Positions 41,795-51,235 of a DNA stretch of 64,000 nucleotides are shown piece after piece (within the stretch, counting starts at the first letter, position 1; each line of letters begins with the position of its first letter). The notes beneath the pieces were generated by a model that was not told the origin of the DNA, did no database searches, and worked only from the letters and a program-made list of their open reading frames with translations. Source of the stretch: Ornithinimicrobium faecis (GTDB lineage Bacteria > Actinomycetota > Actinomycetes > Actinomycetales > Dermatophilaceae); assembly GCF_023923225.1 (NCBI RefSeq), contig NZ_CP099489.1:1426001-1490000 (forward strand), in the 5' to 3' direction. A program made the translations under genes and the position numbers.

Positions 41795-42796
41795 TCAGTC
41801 CTGGCTGAACGCCGAGTCGAACGACGCGGTCGCGGGGGAATAGTCGAACTTCTTCAGGAACGCCAGCGCCTCGGGAGCACCCTCAAGGCGGTCCATGCCG
41901 GCGTCCTCCCACTCCACCGAGATCGGCCCGCCATAACCGGCGGCGGACAGCGCCCGGAAGCAGTCCTCCCACGGCACGTCGCCGCGCCCGGTCGAGACGA
42001 AGTCCCAGCCGCGGCGCGGGTCGCCCCACGGCAGGTGCGAGCCCATCCGCCCGTTGCGACCGTTGCCGATCCGCATCCGGGTGTCCTTGCAGTCCACGTG
42101 ATAGATCCGGTCGGCAAAGTCGGTGATGAAGCCCACGACGTCGATGTCCTGCCACAGCATGTGGCTCGGGTCCCAGTTGAGACCAAACGCCTCGCGGTGC
42201 CCGATCGCCTCCAGTGTCTTGACCGTCGACCAGTAGTCGTAGGCGATCTCGCTCGGGTGCACCTCGTGGGCGAACCGCACCCCGCACTCGTCAAAGACGT
42301 CGAGGATCGGGTTCCACCGGTCGGCGAAGTCCTGATAGCCCGCCTCGATCCGCTCGGCCGGCACCGGCGGGAACATTGCGACGTATTGCCAGATCGAGGA
42401 GCCGGTGAACCCGACGACGGTGTCCACGCCCATCTTCTGCGCGAGTTTTGCGGTCAGCTTGAGCTCCTCGGCGGCGCGCTGCCGCACCCCCTCGGGGTCG
42501 CCGTCGCCCCACACCCGGGAGCCGACGATCGAGCGGTGCCGCTCGTCGATCGGGTCGTCGCAGACGGCCTGCCCCTTGAGGTGGTTGGAGATCGCCCAGC
42601 ACCCCAGACCATGGCGACGCAGGATGTCCAGCCGCCCCTCGACATACTCCTCGTCGTCCCAGCGCCAAGCGTCCAGGTGCTCGCCGGAGACCGCGATCTC
42701 CAGCCCGTCATAACCCCACTTGGCGGCGAGCTCGGCGACCTCCTCGAGGGTGAGATCGGCCCACTGGCCAGTGAAGAGGGTGAAGCGGCGTCCCAT
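41795..42796 (-). CDS. Sugar phosphate isomerase/epimerase-like TIM-barrel enzyme
   Basis: A 333-residue xylose-isomerase-like barrel. It begins FTLFTGQWADLTLEEVAELA, and contains EVHPSEIAYD, LNWDPSHMLWQ, YHVDCKDTRM and ISVEWEDAGM, which supply Glu, Asp and His metal ligands. Such enzymes in operons with Gfo/Idh/MocA proteins catalyse isomerisation or elimination of 3-keto sugars. The exact substrate is unknown. ATG 42796. The downstream gene is a cysteine desulfurase, 22 bases on. Confidence 0.83.
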   Translation of the reverse strand: MGRRFTLFTGQWADLTLEEVAELAAKWGYDGLEIAVSGEHLDAWRWDDEEYVEGRLDILRRHGLGCWAISNHLKGQAVCDDPIDERHRSIVGSRVWGDGDPEGVRQRAAEELKLTAKLAQKMGVDTVVGFTGSSIWQYVAMFPPVPAERIEAGYQDFADRWNPILDVFDECGVRFAHEVHPSEIAYDYWSTVKTLEAIGHREAFGLNWDPSHMLWQDIDVVGFITDFADRIYHVDCKDTRMRIGNGRNGRMGSHLPWGDPRRGWDFVSTGRGDVPWEDCFRALSAAGYGGPISVEWEDAGMDRLEGAPEALAFLKKFDYSPATASFDSAFSQD

Positions 42797-42854
42797 GATG
42801 CTCTCCTTCGTCGTGTCCAGGGTGTCAGGTCAGGGTGTCAGGGCAGTATGCGGA

Positions 42855-43988
42855 TCAGTTGCCGGTGTCGGTCAGCGTCCCGCCGCGTGCGTGGCTGGCC
42901 TCGATGGCGGCGAGCACGCGCTGCGCGGCCAGACCGTCCTCGAAGGTGGCGTGCACCGGATCATCAGTTGCGATGGCGCGCAGGAAATCTGCGGCCTGCG
43001 AGGTGAACGTGTGATCCCAGCCCAGCACGTGGCCGGCCGGCCACCAGGCCTCCACGTAGGGGTGCTCGGGCTCGGTGACCAGGATCGTGCTGGCGCCGGC
43101 AGTGCGGGCGTCGCCGGCCTCGGTCAGCACGAGCTCGTTGAGCCGCTCCAGATCGAAGCGCAGGGACCCGGTGGTGCCATAGAGCTCGATGGCCAGGGCG
43201 TTCTTGCGCCCGGTGGCCACGCGGCTCACCTCGAGACTGGCAACCACACCAGATGCCGTATGCAGTGTGGCCCAGGCCGCGTCATCGACCGTGACCGCTT
43301 CGGTCCCGTCCGGACCGGGCCGCTGTGGGACGAAGGTGCGCAGCGTGCCGCTGGCTTGGGTGACGTGCTCGCCGAGCAGGTAGTGCAGCTGGTCGACTGC
43401 GTGGGAGCCCAGGTCCCCGAGCACGCCGGAGCCCGCGGTCTCCTTGCGCAGCCGCCACGTCATGGGGGCCTGCGGGTCGCTGAGCCAGTCCTGCAGATAG
43501 CTGATGCGGGCCTCCTGCACCGTGCCGATGCGACCGTCGCGCACCAGCTCGCGGGCCAGCGCGAGCGCTGGCACCCGGCGATAGTTGAAGCCCAGCAGGG
43601 ACCGGCTCGAGGAGGCCGCAGCGGCGGCGACCAGCTCCTCGCACTCGGCGACGGAGTTGGCCAGGGGCTTCTCCACGAGCACGTGCTTGCCGGCCTTCAG
43701 CGCCGCCAGGGCGACCTCGGCGTGCAGGTGGCCGGGAGTGCACACGTCGATGATGTCGATGTCGTCGCGGTCCAGCAGGCTGCGCCAGTCCGTGGCGGTC
43801 CCGGCCCAGCCGAGCTCCGCGGCGGCCTGACCAACCTTGGCCTCGTCACGCCCGACGAGGGTCTGCATCCGCACCTGCGGCACACCCGGATAGAAGGCAC
43901 CCACGTTGCGCCAGGCATTGGAGTGCGCGCGCCCCATAAAGGAGTAGCCGACGACGGCCACCCCGAGCGTCCTGGTCGGATCAGTCAT
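42855..43988 (-). CDS. Gfo/Idh/MocA-family oxidoreductase
   Basis: A 377-residue NAD(P)-dependent sugar oxidoreductase. The N-terminal Rossmann motif is GVAVVGYSFMGRAHSNAW. EKPLANSVAECEEL carries the conserved EKP lysine, and LGDLGSHAVDQLHYLLGE carries the catalytic D-x-x-x-H. It probably oxidises a sugar or inositol hydroxyl. The start overlaps the previous gene stop (ATGA). Related clusters act on inositol, levoglucosan or keto-sugars; which applies here is not decidable by eye. Confidence 0.88.
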   Translation of the reverse strand: MTDPTRTLGVAVVGYSFMGRAHSNAWRNVGAFYPGVPQVRMQTLVGRDEAKVGQAAAELGWAGTATDWRSLLDRDDIDIIDVCTPGHLHAEVALAALKAGKHVLVEKPLANSVAECEELVAAAAASSSRSLLGFNYRRVPALALARELVRDGRIGTVQEARISYLQDWLSDPQAPMTWRLRKETAGSGVLGDLGSHAVDQLHYLLGEHVTQASGTLRTFVPQRPGPDGTEAVTVDDAAWATLHTASGVVASLEVSRVATGRKNALAIELYGTTGSLRFDLERLNELVLTEAGDARTAGASTILVTEPEHPYVEAWWPAGHVLGWDHTFTSQAADFLRAIATDDPVHATFEDGLAAQRVLAAIEASHARGGTLTDTGN

Positions 43989-44890
43989 GAGGTTCCCCCT
44001 CGGTCGGTGTCGTCGGTGACGACGCGGTCAGTTCGCGCAGATGCGGTCAGTTCGCGCAGGAACGCCAGCCCGCTGGTCGCCAGGTCGTCCTGGGTCGCTG
44101 CCAGTGGCCGCCAGATCGAGGCGGCCGTGGCGATGGAGGCGTTCTGCGCGGTGAAGCTCTCGATGTTGAGCGGTCCGGCGTAACCCACCTCGTCCAGGGC
44201 GCCCAGCAACTCCGGCCAGTTCGTCTGGTCCCCACCGGGTGCACCGCGGTCGTTGCCGCACACCTGCACGTGCACCAGGTGCTCCCCGGCCCGGCGGATC
44301 GCGTCCGCCGAGGACCGCTCCTCGATGTTCAGGTGATAGGTGTCCAGCGCCAGGCCGACGCCCTGCCCGAGCAGGTCGCCGAGCCCCTCCAGCGCCTGGT
44401 CGACGGTGTTGATCAGAGACGTCTCATAGCGGTTCAGCGGCTCGATGCCGATCCGCACCCCGGCGGACCGGGCGACCTCGGCGACCGGTGCGAGGTTCTC
44501 CCGCCACTGCGGATAGGCAGAGACGCGCTGCTCGGGGGAGAGTCTCCAGACCCTGCCGGTGGCGGCATAGAACGGGCCGCACACCGCGGTTGCGCCGATG
44601 CCCTCGGCCAGGTCGATGCACGCTCGCAGATAGTCCTGGGTGGCTCGCACGTGCGCGGGCTCGGTCTCGACCAGGTCGCGCCCGGGAGCCATCGCGCCGA
44701 CGACATAAGGGGTCAGGCCCGTGTCGGCCAGGGCCATCGCGACCGCGGGCACGCTCAGGTCGCCGGGGTTCTCCAGCGGCAGCTCGACCGCATCGAAGCC
44801 CATCTCGGCGATCCGTCCGAGCAGTGCGGGCAGGTCGCGGTCGGTCAGTGGTGAGGTCCAGACCCAGGTGTTGACGCCGAGGGCACGCAA
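43985..44890 (-). CDS. Sugar isomerase/epimerase (D-psicose/tagatose 3-epimerase-like TIM barrel)
   Basis: A 301-residue barrel: RALGVNTWVWTSPLTDRDLP, then GIEPLNRYETSLINTVDQA, ALDTYHLNIEE, HVQVCGNDRGAPGG and LNIESFTA. Glu and His ligands for a divalent metal are placed as in D-psicose 3-epimerases. The start is best taken as TTG 44890, because AGGAG lies 6 bases upstream; a GTG six codons earlier (44908) lacks a ribosome-binding site. It precedes the oxidoreductase with a 4-base overlap. Confidence 0.83.
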   Translation of the reverse strand: MRALGVNTWVWTSPLTDRDLPALLGRIAEMGFDAVELPLENPGDLSVPAVAMALADTGLTPYVVGAMAPGRDLVETEPAHVRATQDYLRACIDLAEGIGATAVCGPFYAATGRVWRLSPEQRVSAYPQWRENLAPVAEVARSAGVRIGIEPLNRYETSLINTVDQALEGLGDLLGQGVGLALDTYHLNIEERSSADAIRRAGEHLVHVQVCGNDRGAPGGDQTNWPELLGALDEVGYAGPLNIESFTAQNASIATAASIWRPLAATQDDLATSGLAFLRELTASARTDRVVTDDTDRGGTS

Positions 44891-44977
44891 CGGTGACTCC
44901 TTGTTCACGAGAGGAAGGTGTGCCGTGCTGACGGACCCGCCGCAGTGGGCGGGCCCGTCAGCTCAGTCAGCGGTCGG

Positions 44978-46279
44978 TCATGGGATGACGCGCTCCTGCC
45001 ACACCTGCGGATAGCCGGCCAGGTCCTCGCCACCGAACTTGGCGTAGTGACCGTCGGGCATGCCCTCGTTGGCGGCCAGGTAGTCGCCGCGCTCCTCCTC
45101 GGTGATCGGGCTCTGCGGCAGGACCCACTCGGTGGGGACCTCCTCGCCGGCGAAGATCTGCTCCAGCGCCAGCAGCGGGGTGCGCCACTGGAAGTTGGAG
45201 TAGACCGGGGCCAGGCCGGTCAGACCGGTGTCCTCCCACTTGCGCAGGAAGCTCATCTCGTCCTCACCAGTCATCACCGGGTAGTCCGCGCCAGCGTCCT
45301 CGAACGCCTCGATGGCTGCGACGGCGCCGTCCCCGGCGTCCATCCAGATGCCCTGGACGTCGCCCGTGGCCAGCTCGTCGCTGATGATCTTCTTGATCTC
45401 GGTCGGGTCGGCGCCGGTGAAGTAGTCCGTCGCCTCGATGCCGCTTTCAGAGAAGATCTTCTCGGCTGCCGCCCAGCGGTGCTCGAGGACGTCGACGCCG
45501 GGCAGGATGCGCAGCGCGACGACCTTGTCGCCCTCCTCGAGGTTGTCGACGAGGAACTCGGCGGTGTCGATGCCCCAGGCGTAGCCACCGATCGGGTGGA
45601 TGAAGGTGGTGGCGCAGTCGGTCTCGACACCACGGTCGAAGACCACCACCGGCTTGTCGGTGTCACAGGCCCGCTCCACGGCCGGCGTCATCGCCGCGGT
45701 GGAGTTGGGGGAGATGACGAAGGCGTCACAGTTGCCCTCGGCGATGAAGTAGTCGATGTCGGCGATCTGGGTGTTGTCGTCGTCCTGGGCGTCGCGGGTC
45801 TCCATCTCGGAGATGACACCGGAGTCCTGCAGCGCCTTGAGCTGCTCGTTCATCGTGATCCAGCCGGTCTGGCGCCACGGGTTGCCGATCGAGGCGTTGG
45901 AGAAGCAGACCTTGTGCGGGCCCTCGGCGGCAAACGCCGAGGTGTCGGTCATCGGACCGTCGATGTATTGCAGGTAGGGCTGGGACTCGTCGCCCTCGAA
46001 GGTGGCCGAACGCTGCTCATACTGCGTGTCATAGCCCGCCTGGTCGAACCAGTCGTCCGAGGAGCCCTCCTCGCCGCCCTCGGCCTCGCCGTCGTCGGTG
46101 GCCTCGCCACCGTCATCGGCGGGTGCGTCGTCGGCGCCTTCGTCAGCGCCCTCATCAGCGCCTTCATCGGCGGACTCGGCGACCGCCGGGTCATCGAGTG
46201 AATCGTCGGTGGAGCACGCCGCCAACATGGCCAGCGCCGCCACGGCCGCCAGGGGGGCGGTCATCATCTTTCTGCGCAT
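44978..46279 (-). CDS. ABC transporter sugar-binding lipoprotein (ribose type)
   Basis: A 433-residue periplasmic-binding-protein-like protein of the ribose/galactose/inositol family. The lipobox MLAACS puts the lipidated Cys near residue 22. A highly acidic linker follows, with an ADEG tandem motif repeated three times. The domain has KVCFSNASIGNPWRQTGW, ISPNSTAAMTPAVERA and GIWMDAGDGAVAAIEAFEDA. It sits at the end of the transporter block; the first permease stop overlaps its start (TGATG). Confidence 0.88.
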   Translation of the reverse strand: MRRKMMTAPLAAVAALAMLAACSTDDSLDDPAVAESADEGADEGADEGADDAPADDGGEATDDGEAEGGEEGSSDDWFDQAGYDTQYEQRSATFEGDESQPYLQYIDGPMTDTSAFAAEGPHKVCFSNASIGNPWRQTGWITMNEQLKALQDSGVISEMETRDAQDDDNTQIADIDYFIAEGNCDAFVISPNSTAAMTPAVERACDTDKPVVVFDRGVETDCATTFIHPIGGYAWGIDTAEFLVDNLEEGDKVVALRILPGVDVLEHRWAAAEKIFSESGIEATDYFTGADPTEIKKIISDELATGDVQGIWMDAGDGAVAAIEAFEDAGADYPVMTGEDEMSFLRKWEDTGLTGLAPVYSNFQWRTPLLALEQIFAGEEVPTEWVLPQSPITEEERGDYLAANEGMPDGHYAKFGGEDLAGYPQVWQERVIP

Positions 46280-47415
46280 CAGTTCTCTCCTGTGGTGGTG
46301 CCCGGGACGGGCTGGTTGGGACCGGTGGAGTCCCCGGCGGGTTCGCCGGGTGTTTGTGGGGGGCCGCCTCGGCGGCGGGGGCGCAGGCTGCCGCGCCACG
46401 CCTTCCCGGCAGCGGCGACGGCGAGGATGATGATGATGCCCTGCACGCTGTCGCGCCAGGTGGAGGCGACGCCCATGAAGTTGAGCAGGGTGAACAGCAG
46501 CTCCAGGGCGAAGGCGCCCGCTGCGGCTGAGAGCACCCAGCCCCGCCCTCCGCCGAGGACGACCCCGCCGAGCACCACCGCGGTGATGGCGGTGAACTCG
46601 TAGCCGCGCCCGACCGAGGGGTGCACGCCGGCGTAGCCGACCAGGATGATGCCCGCAACGGTGGCCGCCAGCGAGGACAGGATGAACGCTCGGGTCTTCA
46701 CCCACCAGACGGGGGCGCCGGCCAGGTGGGTGGCCTCGGGGTTGTCACCGGCAGCGACCAGCGTGCGGCCGAACGGGCGGCGCATCAGCCACACGGCGAT
46801 GACGGCCAGGACCACCAGGATGATGGCGGGATAGGGGATGATCTCGAGCACCGGCACGTCACGGATGCCGCCGCGGCCGATCTGCCGGAAGCTGTCGACC
46901 GGGTTGCCGGTGGCCGCGCCACCGGTCCAGTACATGACCAGGCCATACAGCGCCAGCATCATGCCCAGGGTGACGATGAAGCTCGGGACCCGCAGCAGCG
47001 TCGTGGCCAGCCCGTTGATCAGTCCGACCAGGGCGCCGAGGACGAGCATCAGGGCCATGACCGGCAGGATCTTGGACTCGTCCTGGGCGATCAGGTTGCC
47101 CGAGACCACCACCTGCAGGGTGACGACCGAGCCCATCGACAGATCAAACTCACCGGCGACGATCACGAAGTATTGCCCCATGGCGGCGATCGCGATCGGC
47201 GCGGTGCGGCCGATGAACCGGATCAGTGAGCCGGGCTCACCGAAGTTGGGGTTCTGGATGATGATCGCGACGAGCAGGACCACGACCAGGACGAAGACGG
47301 CGCCGCCGGGTGTGCCCAGCGTGCGGGCCAGGCGCTGGAGCCGGCTGCCCTGGTGCTCGGCGAGCAGGACGGGGGCGCGGCCGGAGGTCGGCTCGGTGAA
47401 GCTGCGGGTGCTCAT
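46279..47415 (-). CDS. ABC transporter permease (RbsC-like)
   Basis: A 378-residue permease of the BPD_transp_2 type with about nine membrane helices (GQYFVIVAGEFDLSMGSVVT is typical). The C-terminal 30 residues are Pro/Arg-rich. It is the second permease of an operon with four transporter parts. Overlaps with both neighbours are 1 to 4 bases. Confidence 0.9.
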   Translation of the reverse strand: MSTRSFTEPTSGRAPVLLAEHQGSRLQRLARTLGTPGGAVFVLVVVLLVAIIIQNPNFGEPGSLIRFIGRTAPIAIAAMGQYFVIVAGEFDLSMGSVVTLQVVVSGNLIAQDESKILPVMALMLVLGALVGLINGLATTLLRVPSFIVTLGMMLALYGLVMYWTGGAATGNPVDSFRQIGRGGIRDVPVLEIIPYPAIILVVLAVIAVWLMRRPFGRTLVAAGDNPEATHLAGAPVWWVKTRAFILSSLAATVAGIILVGYAGVHPSVGRGYEFTAITAVVLGGVVLGGGRGWVLSAAAGAFALELLFTLLNFMGVASTWRDSVQGIIIILAVAAAGKAWRGSLRPRRRGGPPQTPGEPAGDSTGPNQPVPGTTTGEN

Positions 47416-48440
47416 CGTGCCTCCTCCAGTGCCGCGTCGGCCAGGCTCGGTTTCTCGAAGCGGGCGGGTCGGCGACCGGCCGTGCGGCGCGCATAGACGG
47501 CGACGGCGGCCACGATGACGATGCCGCGCACCACGTCCTTGAGGAACGGGTTGACCTCCATGACGCCCATCACGTTGTCCATCACGGCGAAGATCGCGAC
47601 GCCGCCGAGGGTGCCGAGGATGTTGCCCTTGCCGCCGGCCAGGACGGTGCCTCCGAGCACCACCGCGGCGATCGACATCAGGTCATAACCGCCCTGTGAG
47701 CCGATCGTCGGGCTGCCGACGCTGAGGCGGGCCAACAGCAGCAGGCCGGCCATGCCCGCCAGGAGCGCGCAGAGCGTGTGGGCCATGACGACGGGCGTCA
47801 CCGTGCGCAGGCCGGACATCCGGGCCACCTCGCGGTTGCCACCGACGGCATACAGGTGATGGCCGGCGCGGGTGCGGCGCAGCAGCAGGATGACCAGGGC
47901 CGCGCAGGCGAGCATGATCAGCGTGGAGACCGGGACGGGGCCGATGTTGGTGGCACCGATCAGCCGGAACTCGCGTGGTGCGGACCCGGCTGAGCCCTTG
48001 TAGTTGCTGCCCAGATAGCCGGCCAGGATCAGGCCCATGCCGAGCGAGGCGATGAAGCCGTGCACGTCCAGCACCGCGACCACCAGCCCGGTGACCAGGC
48101 CGATCAGGGCCGAGACGCCCAGGGCCACGACGACACCGAGGACGATGTTGCCCGTCTGTCCGGCCATCTGGACACCGGCGAGCAGGCTGGCCAGGCTGGT
48201 GACATAGGGGACCGACAGGTCCAGGCTGCCGGCCAGGATCACCAGGGTCTGCCCGATGGCGATGAAGCCGAGGATGGAGGTGCCGGTCAGGATCGCTGAG
48301 ATGTTGCCCGGGCTGAAGAAGTTGCGCCCGGCGATCGCGGTCAGGATCGCACCGGCGATGATCGTCAGCACTAGGACGATGAAGACGATGCCGGTCGAGG
48401 TGATCGGCACGCTGCGGCGGCGGGTGACAGGGGTGCTCAT
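47412..48440 (-). CDS. ABC transporter permease (RbsC-like)
   Basis: A 342-residue permease of the same family (IGQTLVILAGSLDLSVPYV, LIGLVTGLVVAVLDVHGFIA). Two different permeases suggest a heterodimeric channel. The start overlaps the ATPase stop (ATGA). Confidence 0.9.
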   Translation of the reverse strand: MSTPVTRRRSVPITSTGIVFIVLVLTIIAGAILTAIAGRNFFSPGNISAILTGTSILGFIAIGQTLVILAGSLDLSVPYVTSLASLLAGVQMAGQTGNIVLGVVVALGVSALIGLVTGLVVAVLDVHGFIASLGMGLILAGYLGSNYKGSAGSAPREFRLIGATNIGPVPVSTLIMLACAALVILLLRRTRAGHHLYAVGGNREVARMSGLRTVTPVVMAHTLCALLAGMAGLLLLARLSVGSPTIGSQGGYDLMSIAAVVLGGTVLAGGKGNILGTLGGVAIFAVMDNVMGVMEVNPFLKDVVRGIVIVAAVAVYARRTAGRRPARFEKPSLADAALEEAR

Positions 48441-49984
48441 GACAGGTCGCCCTCCTGGGTCGCTCCGGTGGCCAGCGCCAGGATCTGTTCCTCGGAGGAC
48501 CCCGCCGGCAACTCGCCGGCCAGCCGGCCCTCGTGCATCACCAGGATCCGGTCGGACATGCCGATGACCTCGGGCAGCTCGCTGGAGACCATCAGGATGG
48601 CCACGCCGTCGGCAGCCAACTGGCGCATCAGCTCATAGATGGCGTGCTTGGCGCCCACGTCGATGCCGCGGGTCGGCTCGTCCATCAGCATCACGTGCGG
48701 GTTCGTGCTCAGCCACCGGGCCAGGACGACCTTCTGCTGGTTGCCACCAGAGAGGAACTGCACCTCCTGGTCCATCCCGCGGGCCGAGACGGCCATCGAG
48801 GACAGGACCCTCGGCATACCCGATCTGGCGGTTGAGGTGCGCCGGGGGAAGACCGCCCGGACGACGCCCAGGGCGTTGTCGAGGATCGACTGGTTGAGCG
48901 AGAGGCCCTTGGCCTTGCGGTCCTCGGTGATCAGGGCCAGACCCTTGCGGATCGCCTGACGCGGCGAGCTGATCCGCACGGCGGTGCCCCCGAGGGACAT
49001 GTGGCCGCGGGTGAACGGCTGGGCACCGAAGACGCCCTCGACCAACTCGGTGCGGCCCGAGCCCTGCAGCCCGGCCAGTCCGACGATCTCGCCAGCGCGC
49101 AGGGTGAGGTCGATGCCGTCGACGTGACCGTTGCCCGCGCCGGAGAGGGTGAGCACGTCCGCGCCTGGCGTCGTGCCGGGCACGGGGTCGGGGAAGAAGG
49201 CCGACATCTCGCGGCCCACCATCATCCGCACCAGCGACGCCTCGGTGAGCTCGGCCGCGGGGCGGGTGGCGACGTGGCGGCCGTCCTTGAGGACGGTGAT
49301 CGTCTCGCAGAGGTCAAACAGCTCGGCGAGCCGGTGAGAGACATAGAGGATGGCGACGCCGCGCGCCTGCAGGCGGTGGATCATGCCGTAGAGCAACTCG
49401 ACCTCGTGGTCGGCCAGCGCGGCGGTCGGCTCGTCCATCTGGATGATCTGGGCGTCATAGCTGACCGCCTTGGCGATCTCGACGATCTGCTGCTCGGCGA
49501 CCGAGAGGGTGCGCACGATCGTGGCGGGGGAGAGGTTGTGCACGCCCAGGCCCTCGAGCAGCTGGGCGGTGTCGCGCTGCATCGCCGCGGTGTCGACCAG
49601 GACGCCCCTGCGCGGCTCGCGGCCCAGATAGATGTTCTCGGCCACGCTGCGGTCGGGCAGCAGGTTGAACTCCTGGAAGACGGTGGCCAGGCCGGCCTGC
49701 TGGGCCTGCACCGGGTGGCCGAAGGTGCGGCGCTCGCCGGCGACCTCGACCGTGCCGCCGTCCGGTTGGTAGACGCCGGCCAGGATCTTCATCAGGGTGG
49801 ATTTGCCGGCACCGTTCTCGCCGACCAGGCCGTGGACCTCGCCGGCTCGCAGCTCCAGGTCGATGTCCTGCAACACCGCGTGACCGAAGAAGCGTTTGGT
49901 CAGGCCAGTGGCCCGCAACAGCGGCCCGGTCGCTGGCGGTGTCGAGGGTTGCCCGGGTCGGGCGACGTCAGTGTCGTTCGGCAC
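48437..49984 (-). CDS. Sugar ABC transporter ATP-binding protein (RbsA-like, two ATPase domains)
   Basis: A 515-residue protein with two tandem ATPase domains. The first has Walker A GENGAGKST, signature LSVAEQQIVEIAKAV and Walker B IIQMDEPTAAL. The second lacks a good Walker A (GLQGSGRTELVEG) but has LSGGNQQKVVLARWL and VMLMDEPTRGIDVG. This asymmetry is normal for RbsA/MglA. The start chosen is GTG 49984, six bases after CATAGT; the longer frame to 50011 begins with an unlikely CEPCHSQR stretch. Confidence 0.9.
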   Translation of the reverse strand: MPNDTDVARPGQPSTPPATGPLLRATGLTKRFFGHAVLQDIDLELRAGEVHGLVGENGAGKSTLMKILAGVYQPDGGTVEVAGERRTFGHPVQAQQAGLATVFQEFNLLPDRSVAENIYLGREPRRGVLVDTAAMQRDTAQLLEGLGVHNLSPATIVRTLSVAEQQIVEIAKAVSYDAQIIQMDEPTAALADHEVELLYGMIHRLQARGVAILYVSHRLAELFDLCETITVLKDGRHVATRPAAELTEASLVRMMVGREMSAFFPDPVPGTTPGADVLTLSGAGNGHVDGIDLTLRAGEIVGLAGLQGSGRTELVEGVFGAQPFTRGHMSLGGTAVRISSPRQAIRKGLALITEDRKAKGLSLNQSILDNALGVVRAVFPRRTSTARSGMPRVLSSMAVSARGMDQEVQFLSGGNQQKVVLARWLSTNPHVMLMDEPTRGIDVGAKHAIYELMRQLAADGVAILMVSSELPEVIGMSDRILVMHEGRLAGELPAGSSEEQILALATGATQEGDLS

Positions 49985-49990
49985 ACGCTG

Positions 49991-49996
49991 ACTATG
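49991..49996 (-). promoter_or_regulatory. Leaderless -10 element of the carbohydrate operon (CATAGT)
   Basis: CATAGT lies six bases before GTG 49984 on the minus strand. TCGACA is a possible -35 about 18 bases upstream. The 54-base region up to the ROK gene start is the only shared control region and must hold any ROK operator; I could not identify a clear palindrome in it. Confidence 0.45.
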
Positions 49997-50038
49997 ACAC
50001 GGTTCACACACTTTTGTCGAGTCACCGACAGAAGTTGC

Positions 50039-51235
50039 ATGTTGAGCATTGGTAAGTGGTCGTGGTTCACTTCGGATGTGCGCACCAGTGACGTCTTCGA
50101 TCTGCTCCGGGACGGCCGCCCCCGGACGCGGGCCCAGTTGGCCGAGTCCACCGGCCTGGCCCGGTCGACGATCGCCGCCCGCGTCGATGTGCTGATGAAG
50201 CTGGGCCTGGTCACGCCCTACGGTGACGCTCGCTCCACCGGTGGCCGCCCGCCCTCGCTGTTCGCCCTGAACCCGTCAGTGCGCGTCGTGGCCGGCGTCG
50301 ATGTCGGAGCGACGCACGCGGTGGCCGTGCTGTCCGACCTGTCCGGGTGCGTGCTCGCCGAGACGCAGGCTGCGCTGGACATCGCGAGCGGTCCGGAGGA
50401 GGTGCTCGGGTGGGTGACGAGCACTGTCAAAGAGCTTCTGGTGCAGGCCAATCGGCCGCCGCGTGACCTTGCGGCGATCGGCATCGGCCTGCCCGGTCCG
50501 GTGGAGCACTCGACGGGGCGGCCGATCAACCCGCCGATCATGCCGGGGTGGGACCGCTATGACGTCCCGGGGCACGTCCAGCGCACCCACCCGGTGCCGG
50601 TGCTCATCGACAACGACGTCAACATCATGGCGCTGGGGGAGCAGCAGACCCACCTGCGGGAGGTGGACGACCTGGTCTTCATCAAGGTCGCGACCGGCAT
50701 CGGTGCCGGGATCATCAGTGGTGGCTCACTGCAGCGCGGGGCCCAGGGCACCGCGGGCGACCTCGGCCACGTGCAGGTGCTGCGCGGTGGCGGCATCATC
50801 TGCCGGTGTGGCAACGAGGGGTGTCTCGAGGCGGTGGCTGCCGGCCCTGCGCTGGCCGCTCGGTTGACCGAGGCAGGCCGGGAAGTTGTCACCACCCAGG
50901 ACGTGGTCGATCTGGTCCGCGGTGGCGACACCACGGCGATCCAGGAGATCCGTCAGGCCGGCCGCGACATCGGCGAGGTCGTGGCCACCATGGTCAACCT
51001 GATCAACCCCTCGGTCGTGGTGATCGGGGGCCGCCTCGCTGACTCGGGAGAGCACCTGCTGGCGGGCATCCGCGAGGTCGTCTATCGCCGCTCGCTGCCG
51101 TTGGCCACCGAGTCGCTCCGGCTCGTGAACAGCCGTGCGGGCCGCGAGGCCGGTGTGCTCGGGGCCGCGTCGATGGCGATCAGCCACGTGCTCTCCCCGG
51201 AGGCCATCGAGGCCGCCAGCGCCGCGGTCGGATAG
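50039..51235 (+). CDS. ROK-family transcriptional repressor
   Basis: About 398 residues. The N-terminal helix-turn-helix (TRAQLAESTGLARSTIAARV) precedes the ROK domain (GIGLPGPVEH, IDNDVNIMALGE, KVATGIGAGI, GDLGHVQV, CRCGNEGCLEA). It is divergent from the sugar ABC transporter operon and is likely to repress it. The start is uncertain: ATG 50039 or GTG 50078, the latter six bases after TTCACT and just before VRTSDVFDLL, a typical ROK opening. Confidence 0.87.
   Translation: MLSIGKWSWFTSDVRTSDVFDLLRDGRPRTRAQLAESTGLARSTIAARVDVLMKLGLVTPYGDARSTGGRPPSLFALNPSVRVVAGVDVGATHAVAVLSDLSGCVLAETQAALDIASGPEEVLGWVTSTVKELLVQANRPPRDLAAIGIGLPGPVEHSTGRPINPPIMPGWDRYDVPGHVQRTHPVPVLIDNDVNIMALGEQQTHLREVDDLVFIKVATGIGAGIISGGSLQRGAQGTAGDLGHVQVLRGGGIICRCGNEGCLEAVAAGPALAARLTEAGREVVTTQDVVDLVRGGDTTAIQEIRQAGRDIGEVVATMVNLINPSVVVIGGRLADSGEHLLAGIREVVYRRSLPLATESLRLVNSRAGREAGVLGAASMAISHVLSPEAIEAASAAVG

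Noticed and set aside
49001..50038. In-frame upstream extension of the second ROK repressor
   Set aside because: The upstream part is antisense to the ABC ATPase gene and unlike any ROK N-terminus.
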